48,083 nt of DNA. Origin: a virus. The translations under genes and the position numbers were made by a program. The notes under the pieces were generated by a model. The model saw nothing but the letters and a program-made list of their open reading frames with translations. It was not told the DNA's origin and searched no databases. Below, piece by piece: positions 35,089-44,829 of the stretch; position 1 is the first letter of the stretch, and every line of letters starts with the position of its first letter. The stretch covers positions 1 to 48,083 of the IMG/VR virus record IMGVR_UViG_3300020469_000075; one strand, given 5' to 3'.

Positions 35089-37274
35089 ACGTAAAATTAC
35101 ATGGCATGTTAGCTCAAAGATTTGGAGATAATTTTTTCTTAAATGTAGATTCTATATCTGAAGCAATTAGAGCAATTCAAGCAAATACGGGAACTTTTTA
35201 TGACTTCTTAAAGAAAAAAGATGCAGAAGGTATTTGTTACAAAGTCGTGATTGGTAAAGACGCTCTGCAGGATGGCATATCTGCAGAAGAGCTTTCGTTA
35301 AAAAGAGGTCTTTTTGGGAAAACGATTAACATTATTCCCGTTCCTCAAGGAGCAGAAAATTTACAGGCAATACTTAATATAATTATTGGTTTAGTTTTGG
35401 TTGTGGCCGGATTCATGACCGGAAATCCTTTTCTTGTTATTGCTGGCGCCATGATGATTATTGGCGGTATAATGCAACTGATAACAAAACCTCCTAAACC
35501 TCCTGCTCCCGGGAGAACTCCATCCAGAGTTACCACGCAGTCTTTCGAATTTAGTGGTCCTACATCTACAATGAAACAGGGTGTGCCAGTTAAGCTAGGC
35601 TATGGTCAATTAAAAATTGGATCAAATGTATTGTCTACTGCATATAGGAGCACTTCTTATTTTTCAGAATACGATGCTTCAACTTCTTCAGGCGGTGCAA
35701 ATTTTCTTCCCGGAGCTGGCGACTTAACCCATGCAACCCCCGTAAATTGGAGTGAAAAGCCTCCTAGATATGGGAATGTAGCTGGGATAATAGATTCCAA
35801 TCAAAAAGGAAATACTGCTGATGAACATTCTGCTCCAGAAACCCCTCCCGGTGGCCCCCTTATGTTCCCAACTTGGAGCGCTTATCTTACCGGCTTATCA
35901 ACAATGTTTGATTTAAGAGAAATCGGAGGCGCTCTGTATTTTGTTGATAAAGACGGAAACAAGGTTGATGAAAATCTTAGAGTTGCATCAGACACGCCAA
36001 CCGAAAAAGAAAAAGCAATTCAAAATTGGTTAAACTCTCGAGGGTTCACATCTTCTGGAAATTCTATTCCTGCTTATGAATCTGGATCACCAATAACGTT
36101 AGGTGGAGATAAAGTTTCAAGATCCGGCCCTTCTTCTTCTGCTCTTATGGCAAGAAGTCTAGTGGTCTCATACGATCAAACTGATGCAGATTCAGACAGA
36201 GAAACCAGCTCGTATAACTCTGTATCATTCCGCTGGTCTCCTCCCTCTACCACCACCGTAAAAGTTTCAAAATATCATGTCAAAATATATCCAATAATTC
36301 AATACCAATATATATTAGCTTTTAACGAAGAAACTGCTAGTCCGGGAGCCAAAGAATTAGACCTTCCTGAGACAGCAATATTCTACGAGTTTGATTTTGT
36401 TCAAAACAATTTAGATCACAAACCCGGGGAACAAGTAAGTCAAGAAGTTCTAACTGCAAAAGAATTTTATGATATAGCTAATCGCACGGAAGAAATTGGA
36501 CTTGCTTATAATGATAGCAAAGATTATTCTTGGATGATAAAAGACACTCTAGATCATTCAAGCATAACAAAAAGTATTGATGATATGCAATGCAACGTTA
36601 ATTATTTTTCGAAAGAATCGACATCTACATCATTAACTCTTGATGACGCAGATCCAATAACACAATGGATGAATCTTAATCCCTCGAAAGTCCAAGATCC
36701 TTATAGTGAAGTCAGAATTATTTTAGTTGGAGACAATAGCGGGCAACATGGAGCCCGAGAAAGGTATATCAGTAAGCAAACTGAAAAAGATGACACCATC
36801 GGTCCAGACGTGACAACGAAGACGGTACTTAGCCCGCGGTCGCACGAAGTAGAAGTAGAAGACACAAATGGCGTTTTCTGCGATAATGTATTACTAATAA
36901 ATGTAACTTCTGCCGAAGCTTTTGATAATTCTGGAACTAAAAAATCTTCTCATTACAGACCCTCTAAATATGATAGAGAAGTTGACCGTGAGCCGGATAG
37001 CGATACTGAAAATTATTCTTTATACGACCTTCTTGATGACGAAAATAACGCTGCCTCATCTGAATTACAATTACAAGAAAGCACTTGGTATGATACCTCT
37101 AGAAATTTTAAAATTTATATGGATGCAAGATTTATGGTGGCATTTTCTCTTGAAGTAGAATTTGAAGACGGCACAAAATCTCCTGCCTCAAATACGGTTA
37201 TGGAAAATTCAGAAATTATGCCTGTCAGAAGCTCTGCTGAAAACGACTCTTCAACAATCACATTATCGTCATGA
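35085..37274 (+). CDS. Lambda gpI-like tail assembly protein, second copy with long C-terminal extension
   Basis: Chosen start: ATG at 35085, overlapping the first copy's stop (ATGA), giving 729 aa; upstream in-frame starts would lie inside the first copy. Residues 1-190 align with the first copy over their whole length: VKLHGMLAQRFGDNF, ISEAIRAIQANTGTFYDFL, the hydrophobic hairpin at about 95-134 (IIIGLVLVVAGFM) and KQGVPVKLGYG. After about 200 the protein diverges and contains beta-rich segments, including a possible Fn3-like part around 370-420 (SVSFRWSPPSTTTVKVSKYHV). This extension is not known to me from gpI. The pair may form a heteromer, or the second copy may have become a structural tip protein. 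It overlaps the J gene by 4 bp. Confidence 0.75.
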   Translation: MNVKLHGMLAQRFGDNFFLNVDSISEAIRAIQANTGTFYDFLKKKDAEGICYKVVIGKDALQDGISAEELSLKRGLFGKTINIIPVPQGAENLQAILNIIIGLVLVVAGFMTGNPFLVIAGAMMIIGGIMQLITKPPKPPAPGRTPSRVTTQSFEFSGPTSTMKQGVPVKLGYGQLKIGSNVLSTAYRSTSYFSEYDASTSSGGANFLPGAGDLTHATPVNWSEKPPRYGNVAGIIDSNQKGNTADEHSAPETPPGGPLMFPTWSAYLTGLSTMFDLREIGGALYFVDKDGNKVDENLRVASDTPTEKEKAIQNWLNSRGFTSSGNSIPAYESGSPITLGGDKVSRSGPSSSALMARSLVVSYDQTDADSDRETSSYNSVSFRWSPPSTTTVKVSKYHVKIYPIIQYQYILAFNEETASPGAKELDLPETAIFYEFDFVQNNLDHKPGEQVSQEVLTAKEFYDIANRTEEIGLAYNDSKDYSWMIKDTLDHSSITKSIDDMQCNVNYFSKESTSTSLTLDDADPITQWMNLNPSKVQDPYSEVRIILVGDNSGQHGARERYISKQTEKDDTIGPDVTTKTVLSPRSHEVEVEDTNGVFCDNVLLINVTSAEAFDNSGTKKSSHYRPSKYDREVDREPDSDTENYSLYDLLDDENNAASSELQLQESTWYDTSRNFKIYMDARFMVAFSLEVEFEDGTKSPASNTVMENSEIMPVRSSAENDSSTITLSS

Positions 37275-40210
37275 CTAAAAAATTAGAATCCACCGCAAAT
37301 TTAATTGTTGTCGATCTTTTGTCAGAAGGAGAGATCGCTGGCCTTGTAGACCAAAACGGAGATTTAGTTTCCGGCAGAAATCGTCCCGGCAGAAAAGGTT
37401 ATGTAGATTCCTCCGGGCTACTTCAAGGCGCGTACGATAAAAGTTCTGGCCCAATTTTAGATGAAACAAATTCTTCTGCAAATCCATTTCGATACAAAGG
37501 AATTTTTCTAAATGATACTCCCGTAATAACCACTCCAAAAGGGCCTGCCTCACTAGGTAGAGAGCAAGTAAATTTTCGTAGATTTTATTCGGAAATTAGA
37601 TTTGGACACCAAGAGCAAGAGCCATTCAATTTACTTGGGTCTCAGAATACAATTTCGAAAGGCGAAAATCTCATTGGCCCTCTGGCAAGCTCTTTCGACC
37701 GCCAAGACCAGCTTTCTGAAAGCTCTAATTCGGTATACCATACCATAACTAACATAAATGTAACCGAAGTTATTGTTACCGTAAACATACCTCAATTATA
37801 TAAAGTTGAAAGTGTTCACGAAGAAACCCTCGGAGACATGAAAGATTCCGAAATAGAATTTTTTATCGAATATGGAATTGAAGGAGAGCCTTTAAGAAAC
37901 TACAGAGGCGACCATGTTCCCGACGCATATTCCCTCGGCAGCTCTCCCATTAAAATTAAAGGGATAGCTACAAGCCCATATTTTGTTGATTTCTTAATAA
38001 GAATTGGTGACCTTAATTACGATTCTGGTATAGCGGGTAAATCCATTCAAGGTTTAGAAAACCCTTATAAAAAAAATAGAGTTATTAAGTTAACTAGAGC
38101 TACAAGAGAAAAGGATCCAGAAGAAGAAGCTACTGAGGGCGATGATACCGCAGACCACAATAGAAGCATTAGGTGGCAGGCCGTTGTAGAAGTTGTTCCA
38201 GAAAACTTTAATTATGGAAACTCTGTAGTTGTTGCGTCTCAATTTGACGCAAGATATTTTGACAGAATTCCTGAGCGAAGCTTTAATTGCAAGCTCATGA
38301 AGATTCCAGTACCATCAAATTACGATCCTGAATCCAGAAGATATAAAGGACATTGGGATGGAACTTTTTCAACCGAAAAATATTTATGGGAAAACGGACA
38401 AACAGGGAAGTATTGGACAAACAATCCTGCTTGGATATTTTACGATATAATGACCAACAGGAGATATGGCGTTGCTAAATTTCTTGATCCAGATTTTGAT
38501 CCTTCAGCTCAAGTAGACAAGTGGAATCTTTATGAAATATCAAAAATTTGTGACGAAATTGTACTAACAGGAACGAGCCCGAGATACGGCTGGTCGGAAT
38601 TACAAACATTTAAAAATAAACTAAAGGCTGGTTCAAATAATTACATTGAACTAAATGTCGTTGAAAATAGTGACGACGCCGATTTAGTTAAAAAATTTGG
38701 AAACTCAAATGAGGGTGGATCTCCAAACATGCTAGATTATGCAGGTCAAGAAATTGTAATTAAGACTTGTGATAATAACATATATAAAAGAAAGATTGTT
38801 TCTAGCTCTCATGAACGAACTGCTAAATCAGGAGGTTGGCAACATGTGTTTAAGTTAACAATAGATGGAGGAATATTAGAAAATGAATTTGAAAACGAAG
38901 AAGTTTGTGCCGAAGCTGGAGTAAAATTTACAGGAGACTACGAAGTAGCCGAACCCAGATTTGCATGTAATGTAGTTATCCAAGATAAACAAGAAGCAGT
39001 GCAGGTTTTAAACGAACTTGCCTCTGTTTTTCGAGGCATGCTTTACTATGCTAATGGAATGACTTTCTTGACTACGGATGTAAAAAGAGAGCCCGTTACT
39101 CTTTTTACAAATGCTAATACTAAAGAAGGTAATTTTAGTTATAGCGGCAGTTCTAAAACATCAAGAAAATCTGTCGTTCTTGTCAGATACAATGATGTAT
39201 TTGACGGTTACAGACCAAAGATAGAATATGTCGAAGATGCCGATGCAATTAATAAATTTGGTTATCAAGAAGATGAAGTTATTGCTTTTGGTTGCACATC
39301 TAGAGGTCAAGCCAGAAGATTAGGAGAGTGGGTCTTACTTACAAATCAACTCGAAAGAGAGGCAATTAATTTTAGTACGGGACTTGAAGCTTCATTCCTT
39401 AAGCCGGGAGACATATTTAAAGTTATCGACAAAAATCGAACTATAAAGAGATTTGGAGGAAGGGTTAAAGACGTGGAATCTGATGGCGCAAGCATAGCAG
39501 AAATAACCTTAGATTCTAAAATTCAAGATAAACTTTCTCATAAAAAAATAACTATTATCACTCCAAAAAAGAATGAAAATGTAGAGACTTTAAATGCTAA
39601 AGCTGCTTCTTCTGGGGGCATATCTATTGAGGAAATTGCAAACTCTCACGAAGCTCAAATTACTACATTTGAATTTGATCCTGCATCTGATTTGTCAGAG
39701 ATTATTGAAATTAATAAAGACAAAGTAAAATTAAATCCAAATGCAAAAATAACTAGAATGACAATGGGAGAAATGCAGCATGGAAGATTTCCGGAGTGGA
39801 ATAGCTCTTCTAAATATCTTACTGGCATGAAAGTTAAATATAAAAGTTTGTACTGGGTAGCTACAGAAGCAAACGATGCTTCGATTCCTTTTGATGGCGC
39901 TGGATCATCTTGGGAAAGGTATCAAGCTTTTGATATTCACAGTATATTACTTGAAATACCAGTCGGCTCTATTTGGATAATGGAATCAGAGGATGCAGAC
40001 ATTAGCGTTCAAAGTTATTTGTACAGAACTTTAAGAGTATCTGAAAAAGCTATTGGAGAATTTGAAATTAATGGTTTAGAGTATGTACCTAATAAATTTG
40101 ACGTTATTGAAAAAGGTGCAAAATTAGAAAAGGTAAAACCTTTGCCTGCGTATAGTTACTATGGGTCTTTGCCTAATGCGTCTTTAGGAATAGAGATTGG
40201 AAATAGTTAG
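37271..40210 (+). CDS. J: Lambda gpJ-like central tail tip protein (host specificity), core only
   Basis: A 979-aa protein with very clear gpJ features in order: LLSEGEIAGLVD, IFLNDTPVITT, VPSNYDPESRRYKGHWDGTF, NPAWIFYDIMTNRRYGVAKF, DKWNLYEISKICDEIV, YANGMTFLTTDVKREP, FGCTSRGQARRLGEWVL, NFSTGLEASFLKPGDIFKV and a final LEYVPNKFDVIEKG. Between DEIV (about 437) and EPRFACN (about 565) sits an extra segment of roughly 120 residues. Near 841-887 a CBM5/12-like module (EWNSSSKYLTGMKVKYKSLYW ... SSWERY) is inserted. The chain stops where lambda gpJ passes into its Fn3/fibre half; that half seems to be carried by the next gene. Role: trimeric tip linking the tube to receptor binding. Confidence 0.92.
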   Translation: MTKKLESTANLIVVDLLSEGEIAGLVDQNGDLVSGRNRPGRKGYVDSSGLLQGAYDKSSGPILDETNSSANPFRYKGIFLNDTPVITTPKGPASLGREQVNFRRFYSEIRFGHQEQEPFNLLGSQNTISKGENLIGPLASSFDRQDQLSESSNSVYHTITNINVTEVIVTVNIPQLYKVESVHEETLGDMKDSEIEFFIEYGIEGEPLRNYRGDHVPDAYSLGSSPIKIKGIATSPYFVDFLIRIGDLNYDSGIAGKSIQGLENPYKKNRVIKLTRATREKDPEEEATEGDDTADHNRSIRWQAVVEVVPENFNYGNSVVVASQFDARYFDRIPERSFNCKLMKIPVPSNYDPESRRYKGHWDGTFSTEKYLWENGQTGKYWTNNPAWIFYDIMTNRRYGVAKFLDPDFDPSAQVDKWNLYEISKICDEIVLTGTSPRYGWSELQTFKNKLKAGSNNYIELNVVENSDDADLVKKFGNSNEGGSPNMLDYAGQEIVIKTCDNNIYKRKIVSSSHERTAKSGGWQHVFKLTIDGGILENEFENEEVCAEAGVKFTGDYEVAEPRFACNVVIQDKQEAVQVLNELASVFRGMLYYANGMTFLTTDVKREPVTLFTNANTKEGNFSYSGSSKTSRKSVVLVRYNDVFDGYRPKIEYVEDADAINKFGYQEDEVIAFGCTSRGQARRLGEWVLLTNQLEREAINFSTGLEASFLKPGDIFKVIDKNRTIKRFGGRVKDVESDGASIAEITLDSKIQDKLSHKKITIITPKKNENVETLNAKAASSGGISIEEIANSHEAQITTFEFDPASDLSEIIEINKDKVKLNPNAKITRMTMGEMQHGRFPEWNSSSKYLTGMKVKYKSLYWVATEANDASIPFDGAGSSWERYQAFDIHSILLEIPVGSIWIMESEDADISVQSYLYRTLRVSEKAIGEFEINGLEYVPNKFDVIEKGAKLEKVKPLPAYSYYGSLPNASLGIEIGNS

Positions 40211-40211
40211 A

Positions 40212-43200
40212 ATGCCTTATTCTTCTACAGTTAATTTGTCCATAGATAATGATTTTCCCATAGAATCTTCCGGGCAATATACTTACAAAGTTTACTATAG
40301 CCAACGAAATGATTCTATTTTAGCTGGAGAGTTTGATGCATATAATAGTACAGTATCTTTTGATATTTCAGGAATATACGGAGAAGTTTTTATTGATGTA
40401 TTTCTTTCTTCTGCAAGTAATACTTCTTTAGTTGCCTCAGAGTCGATGTATATCGATTATCCATTAGATGAAATTACTGAACATTATTCTATCGAGTCTT
40501 TTTCTCTTTTAGATTCTACTTCAGACACTAATCAAATATCTGATGGTGGTTCTATTTATAATCCCGCAGAATTTGATAGTCCAGACTTAAGAGTTTCTTG
40601 GACGACTAACTATCCTAAAGGTCATATTTTTTTTGGAAATCAAATGCACGGCGATGCAGATTTTTTTGCAGATTATGGCTTAGATGGTTTTGATGTAAAA
40701 ATATTAGACTCTAATGGCTCATACATTAGCGATGTTGACCTAGATGATTCCGCCAGCCTTTCTGTTGACATATTTAGACAAACGACTAGTGAGCTTATAT
40801 CTGGGTTAGTTCCTTTATCTGGAGTAAACTATCTTTACGGCACTCAATTAAAACTTTCTAACCTTGAGGGTGTGACCGGGTACAGAGCCGGCGTCACAGG
40901 TATTTCAAGTTTAGAAACCCCTTTAACTGGATACATTGATGAGCTTTGGGGGGTAACTGGACAGGAGCAAGAAATCATTCCTGCGCATACTGGAACAGTA
41001 AAAAAGTATAATACTATTACTGGCGAAACAATTAGTGGTTATAGTAGTGGTGATCCAACTTATTTGTATGGAGAACAGCTAGTAGAAGTAGAGCTTATGC
41101 TCCCGGATCCGAATGCCGTACCGTCCGGCTTAATTGAAGATATTTCCGGAATATATGTTGATTATAAAAACCATACTTCTCAATCAGATATTCTACAAAA
41201 CTACTCTTCACTAATTAATAATGGTCAAGGACTTGGTCAATCTTTAACTTTGGATCCTAGTAAAAATATCTCAAAAATATCTTTTTATAAATATTCTGGT
41301 AGCAATGATGATAGTTTTGATATAAGTTATTATCTTACTAAGGGTTCTTCTGTTGGCTCTTCCCCTCAAAGTTTTGAAAATATTATTTTTTCTGGAGAAC
41401 AAAAAATTTCTATTGGGGAAGGTTGGAGGAGTATATATATTCCACAAATAGAAACAGATTTTACTCAAGAAGAATATGCTTTTTTTATATTTAATGAATC
41501 TCCTCTGGAACTCAGAATTGCACAAAGCACGAATACTTATATTTCAGGAGAAATGTTGCAAAATGCTTCTGTCTCAACAGTTCCTTCGCCTCCTATAATA
41601 GAAGCGTTCTCAAGCATTTCAGACATTGCATTTTCACTAGACTATGGTGAGATACCTACCTCAACTATTACGACTAGCGGAATTGAGCAAGTTATATTTG
41701 GATATGAGACTGGACTCATTCCATTGTATGCTATTAACGAAATTAGAGTTGATGTTCCTGAAACTGGAATTCAAGAAACTTATGGAATAGTAGATTATCT
41801 TTCTGGCGTAACAGGATACGAGACTAGATGTGTAGAAACAGGCGTTATTGGCACAGGCGTAGTAGATTATTACATATCACCCGTAACATATCAAATTCAA
41901 AATATTACTGGATTTCTTACTGGTTGTATTTCTGAAGAATCTATTGAACTTTCTGGAATTACTGGAGTGGTAAGTGGAGTAGTTAGAAGAGATACTGTAA
42001 TCACTGGTTATCAATCTGTATTGCAAGGATATGAAACTGGAGCTATAACAGGATATGATACAGGAATTATTCGGCCTTTATATGAAGATTCTTTGGTTAC
42101 TTCTATTATAGAAGAAGACTTGACAGAAATAGTTACATTAGAATCAATATATGGTTATAGTGATGACCCTTCAGCGGAAAGGCCTTTAATACTACAATCA
42201 GGCCTTGAAATTCAAGAAATAGTTACTGGCTCTATTTACGAAAACAGTATTCCTATATATACAACTTATACCGAACGAGTTGAAGATGGATTTGAAACTG
42301 GAATTGTAGAAGAAGTCATAAACTACATTCCTCTTTACGGAGTAACCGGATACACTACAGGTGTCACAGGAACATTAGTTACTCAAATTTTAGAAACAGG
42401 GTTTATTCCTATGATTGGAATTACCGGAACTGGACTAGTCGAATCTCAATATCTAACTGGAACTTCTTTTGAAGTAACTGGATATACAACTGGCATAGTA
42501 GGATACAACAAAGTTGGGCCAAGTAACTCAGAAATTTTATCAAATTATAAACATACTCATCTAAATATTAGTTACAATTCTAATAAAGAAATTTTTGGAG
42601 AAGCATCAAGAAGTCTTGCGATTGAAGTTACTCCTATATTGAAAAGTGGAGTAAATGTAAATTCCGAACCCACTTCTTCAATTTTTTATGCTGAAAATAA
42701 AGTGCCTTCTGTAGTTTGCAGCGTTGGTGATTCAGAGCACAATAAGTTTAAAATAAATTTTGAAGTAGCTAATGGCGAAAGAATAAAAGTTTACACCATG
42801 CCAGAAGAGAACTATATGCAGTTCGCAGATCCTACAGAGTTTGAAACTGGTGTTAATTCTGACGGGCTAATTGTTGAAAATTCTGACAATAATACTATCT
42901 ATTCTCCTACTGGCGAAATTGTTGACTTTGAAATTAATAATTCTCCGGATAACCCATTTTATCCATACTATAACTTAGTTTTTGATGGCGTAATTTCTCC
43001 GGCTGCTTGGGACGTTCCTTATAATCAATTAAATTTAATTAAAGTTGTGCCCGAAGATGATTTTGGCACGGGAGTACATAATGGAATATATTTTAACCGC
43101 TACAATCAAACATATTCAACTCAAGGCACAACAACTGGATATATTTATTCAGAATCTTTACCTTCTGGAACTGTCGGTGATCTTGTAGTAGTTAATGGAG

Positions 43201-44291
43201 AGACTGGGCTTATCCCTATTTACGCTCAAGTACCAAGCGGCTATGGATATGCCTCAGTTATTACTGGTTATGGCCCTGATCCATCATTAGAATATCAATA
43301 CAGAACAACTGGAATAGTAAACGCTATTGAATCCACTGACATTCTTGATAGGTCTGACTTGGCTCCGCTTAAACTCGACGCTACAATAAACAATGTATCT
43401 TTTGAAGATTTAAATAATCAAAAGGACATGCAATTTTCTTGGAGAACTACCCAATTAGACTCAACAAACCAAATAGAAAATTTTACTGGCGCGTTTCCTT
43501 CTGAAAATCATCCTGAACTTAATATCGTTCGCTCTAGGCATCTTGCTGGATTTAATTATGGATTTTGGGATGCTTCTAAGTATCAGCTTTATCAAGATTT
43601 TGCGGATGCATCTGCTTCTGGAGAATATATCCAAAGATATGACTTACAAGGAGATACATCTAAAAAAGCCTTGCTTTCATATTCTCAAAACATTAACTTC
43701 TTCCCTCCTTACGGGTTGAGAAATATAGGTTTTTATGTTAGGCTTATGGATAGGTTCGACAGGATTATTGACCAAAAGTTTTCGTTAGGCTATATTCAAC
43801 CCCCTATAATATCTGGCATTACAATTGATAATTCCACTCCTAGGCAAGTTACATTTAATTATGAAGTTGTAGAAGAAATAGATTATGGGTTTCAAGCTCC
43901 ATATGGAAACGAAATTTCAAGAGAAGTAGATCCATATTTTTATGATAGCTCTACTGCAGAGCCAGAAGACTTAGTTTCGCTATCTGGACAAGTAATAAGA
44001 GATAAAGAAGACAAGATTACAAATTTAAGAAAGATAGAAGTTTATTCCGGGCTTTCTCCAGACTTTGACTGTACGCAAGAGTCGTTCGCAACTAAAATAG
44101 ATGGAACCGCAAGCAATATTACGGTCAATCCCTATCTTGCTCCAAAAGTTAGACAGAAAGATTATTATTACAAATTCTTGACATTTGACCATTTTGGTAG
44201 TGGATTTCTATCAGAGCCAATCAAGGCTACAGTTATAGGGTCTCGCACCCCGACTGGAATAAAACCAAGTAACATTAGAATTGCAGAATAG
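40212..44291 (+). CDS. Fn3-like, TG-repeat tail fibre protein following J
   Basis: Chosen start: ATG at 40212, one base after the J stop (an in-frame TTG at 40197 is unlikely), giving 1359 aa. The N-terminus (MPYSSTVNLSIDNDFPIES, then YTYKVYYSQ) begins like an Fn3 domain. A jelly-roll-like segment lies near 340-450. Between about 220 and 1035 the protein is crowded with Thr-Gly dipeptides (GVTGYETR, ETGAITGYDTG, GVTGYTTGVTGTL) in irregular beta-like repeats. The C-terminal part (about 1050-1359) is ordinary Fn3-like sequence (DMQFSWRT, IGFYVRLMDRFDRII, YYYKFLTFDHFGS). The gene is probably the detached fibre half of J. No catalytic motif or signal peptide is visible. Confidence 0.65.
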   Translation: MPYSSTVNLSIDNDFPIESSGQYTYKVYYSQRNDSILAGEFDAYNSTVSFDISGIYGEVFIDVFLSSASNTSLVASESMYIDYPLDEITEHYSIESFSLLDSTSDTNQISDGGSIYNPAEFDSPDLRVSWTTNYPKGHIFFGNQMHGDADFFADYGLDGFDVKILDSNGSYISDVDLDDSASLSVDIFRQTTSELISGLVPLSGVNYLYGTQLKLSNLEGVTGYRAGVTGISSLETPLTGYIDELWGVTGQEQEIIPAHTGTVKKYNTITGETISGYSSGDPTYLYGEQLVEVELMLPDPNAVPSGLIEDISGIYVDYKNHTSQSDILQNYSSLINNGQGLGQSLTLDPSKNISKISFYKYSGSNDDSFDISYYLTKGSSVGSSPQSFENIIFSGEQKISIGEGWRSIYIPQIETDFTQEEYAFFIFNESPLELRIAQSTNTYISGEMLQNASVSTVPSPPIIEAFSSISDIAFSLDYGEIPTSTITTSGIEQVIFGYETGLIPLYAINEIRVDVPETGIQETYGIVDYLSGVTGYETRCVETGVIGTGVVDYYISPVTYQIQNITGFLTGCISEESIELSGITGVVSGVVRRDTVITGYQSVLQGYETGAITGYDTGIIRPLYEDSLVTSIIEEDLTEIVTLESIYGYSDDPSAERPLILQSGLEIQEIVTGSIYENSIPIYTTYTERVEDGFETGIVEEVINYIPLYGVTGYTTGVTGTLVTQILETGFIPMIGITGTGLVESQYLTGTSFEVTGYTTGIVGYNKVGPSNSEILSNYKHTHLNISYNSNKEIFGEASRSLAIEVTPILKSGVNVNSEPTSSIFYAENKVPSVVCSVGDSEHNKFKINFEVANGERIKVYTMPEENYMQFADPTEFETGVNSDGLIVENSDNNTIYSPTGEIVDFEINNSPDNPFYPYYNLVFDGVISPAAWDVPYNQLNLIKVVPEDDFGTGVHNGIYFNRYNQTYSTQGTTTGYIYSESLPSGTVGDLVVVNGETGLIPIYAQVPSGYGYASVITGYGPDPSLEYQYRTTGIVNAIESTDILDRSDLAPLKLDATINNVSFEDLNNQKDMQFSWRTTQLDSTNQIENFTGAFPSENHPELNIVRSRHLAGFNYGFWDASKYQLYQDFADASASGEYIQRYDLQGDTSKKALLSYSQNINFFPPYGLRNIGFYVRLMDRFDRIIDQKFSLGYIQPPIISGITIDNSTPRQVTFNYEVVEEIDYGFQAPYGNEISREVDPYFYDSSTAEPEDLVSLSGQVIRDKEDKITNLRKIEVYSGLSPDFDCTQESFATKIDGTASNITVNPYLAPKVRQKDYYYKFLTFDHFGSGFLSEPIKATVIGSRTPTGIKPSNIRIAE
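40869..43330 (+). repeat. Thr-Gly-rich degenerate protein repeats in the fibre gene
   Basis: Units such as GVTGY, (E)TGxIPxY and TGYxTG recur in clusters at about 40869-41045, 41690-42080, 42290-42515 and 43125-43330. The DNA does not repeat exactly, so these are old, protein-level repeats. They are separated by ordinary domains. They may form a thin beta-solenoid or calcium-bound stalk, but I cannot tell which. Confidence 0.7.
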
Positions 44292-44293
44292 CT

Positions 44294-44800
44294 ATGCCAA
44301 TAATTACAGGATCAGATGGGTTTGAATTCGAAGAAGCAATCATAGAGTTTGATGGCGACCAAAACTTTGACTTTTATAGTGTAGAAATTAGGGAGGAGTG
44401 TAGGTGCTGGGCGCCCTATTCTTTTTTAATTGGGGGAGAAGAGCCCTCAGTCAGAATTCAAATAAAAAATACCGGGGAACATTTAATTAACATAAGTGGT
44501 TATGTTGCTGATGGGCAAATATATTCTGATTCTGTTGAGCTAAGATTTTCCGGCAGAAATGTAGATAGCACTAAAATTCACAAAAACTTAGACGCAAAAA
44601 ACGATGTTCTTGTTGGTGGAAATTTAATGGTTTCTGGTGACATATCATTTTTTGGAGACATGCATTTAGATGGACAAAGCGTAACAGATTATATTTCTAC
44701 CGAAGTTCAAAATGCGAATACAGCTGCAGACCAAGTTACATCTGCAGAAGTTGAAACAGCAAAAAGAGAAGCTATTAAATATGGAATAATTTTTGGATAA
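44294..44800 (+). CDS. Small tail-fibre-like protein
   Basis: A 168-aa protein starting 2 bp after the previous gene. The N-terminal two thirds are beta-rich with a Cys pair (EECRCW). The last third has a fibre-shaft signature (DVLVGGNLMVSGDISFFGDMHL) of the kind that repeats in phage and prophage tail fibres, then a short Ala-rich helix (EVQNANTAADQVTSAEVETA) that may trimerise. It probably belongs to a fibre together with the 154-aa protein, which has a similar shaft motif. Function inferred from the shaft motif and position. Confidence 0.55.
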   Translation: MPIITGSDGFEFEEAIIEFDGDQNFDFYSVEIREECRCWAPYSFLIGGEEPSVRIQIKNTGEHLINISGYVADGQIYSDSVELRFSGRNVDSTKIHKNLDAKNDVLVGGNLMVSGDISFFGDMHLDGQSVTDYISTEVQNANTAADQVTSAEVETAKREAIKYGIIFG

Positions 44801-44829
44801 AGTGTAATTTTAATTAAGGAATAAGGATT

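Noticed and set aside
40869-43330. Repetitive region considered as a CRISPR array or DNA satellite
   Set aside because: The repeats exist at the protein level only; DNA units vary in sequence and spacing and are in frame in one long gene.
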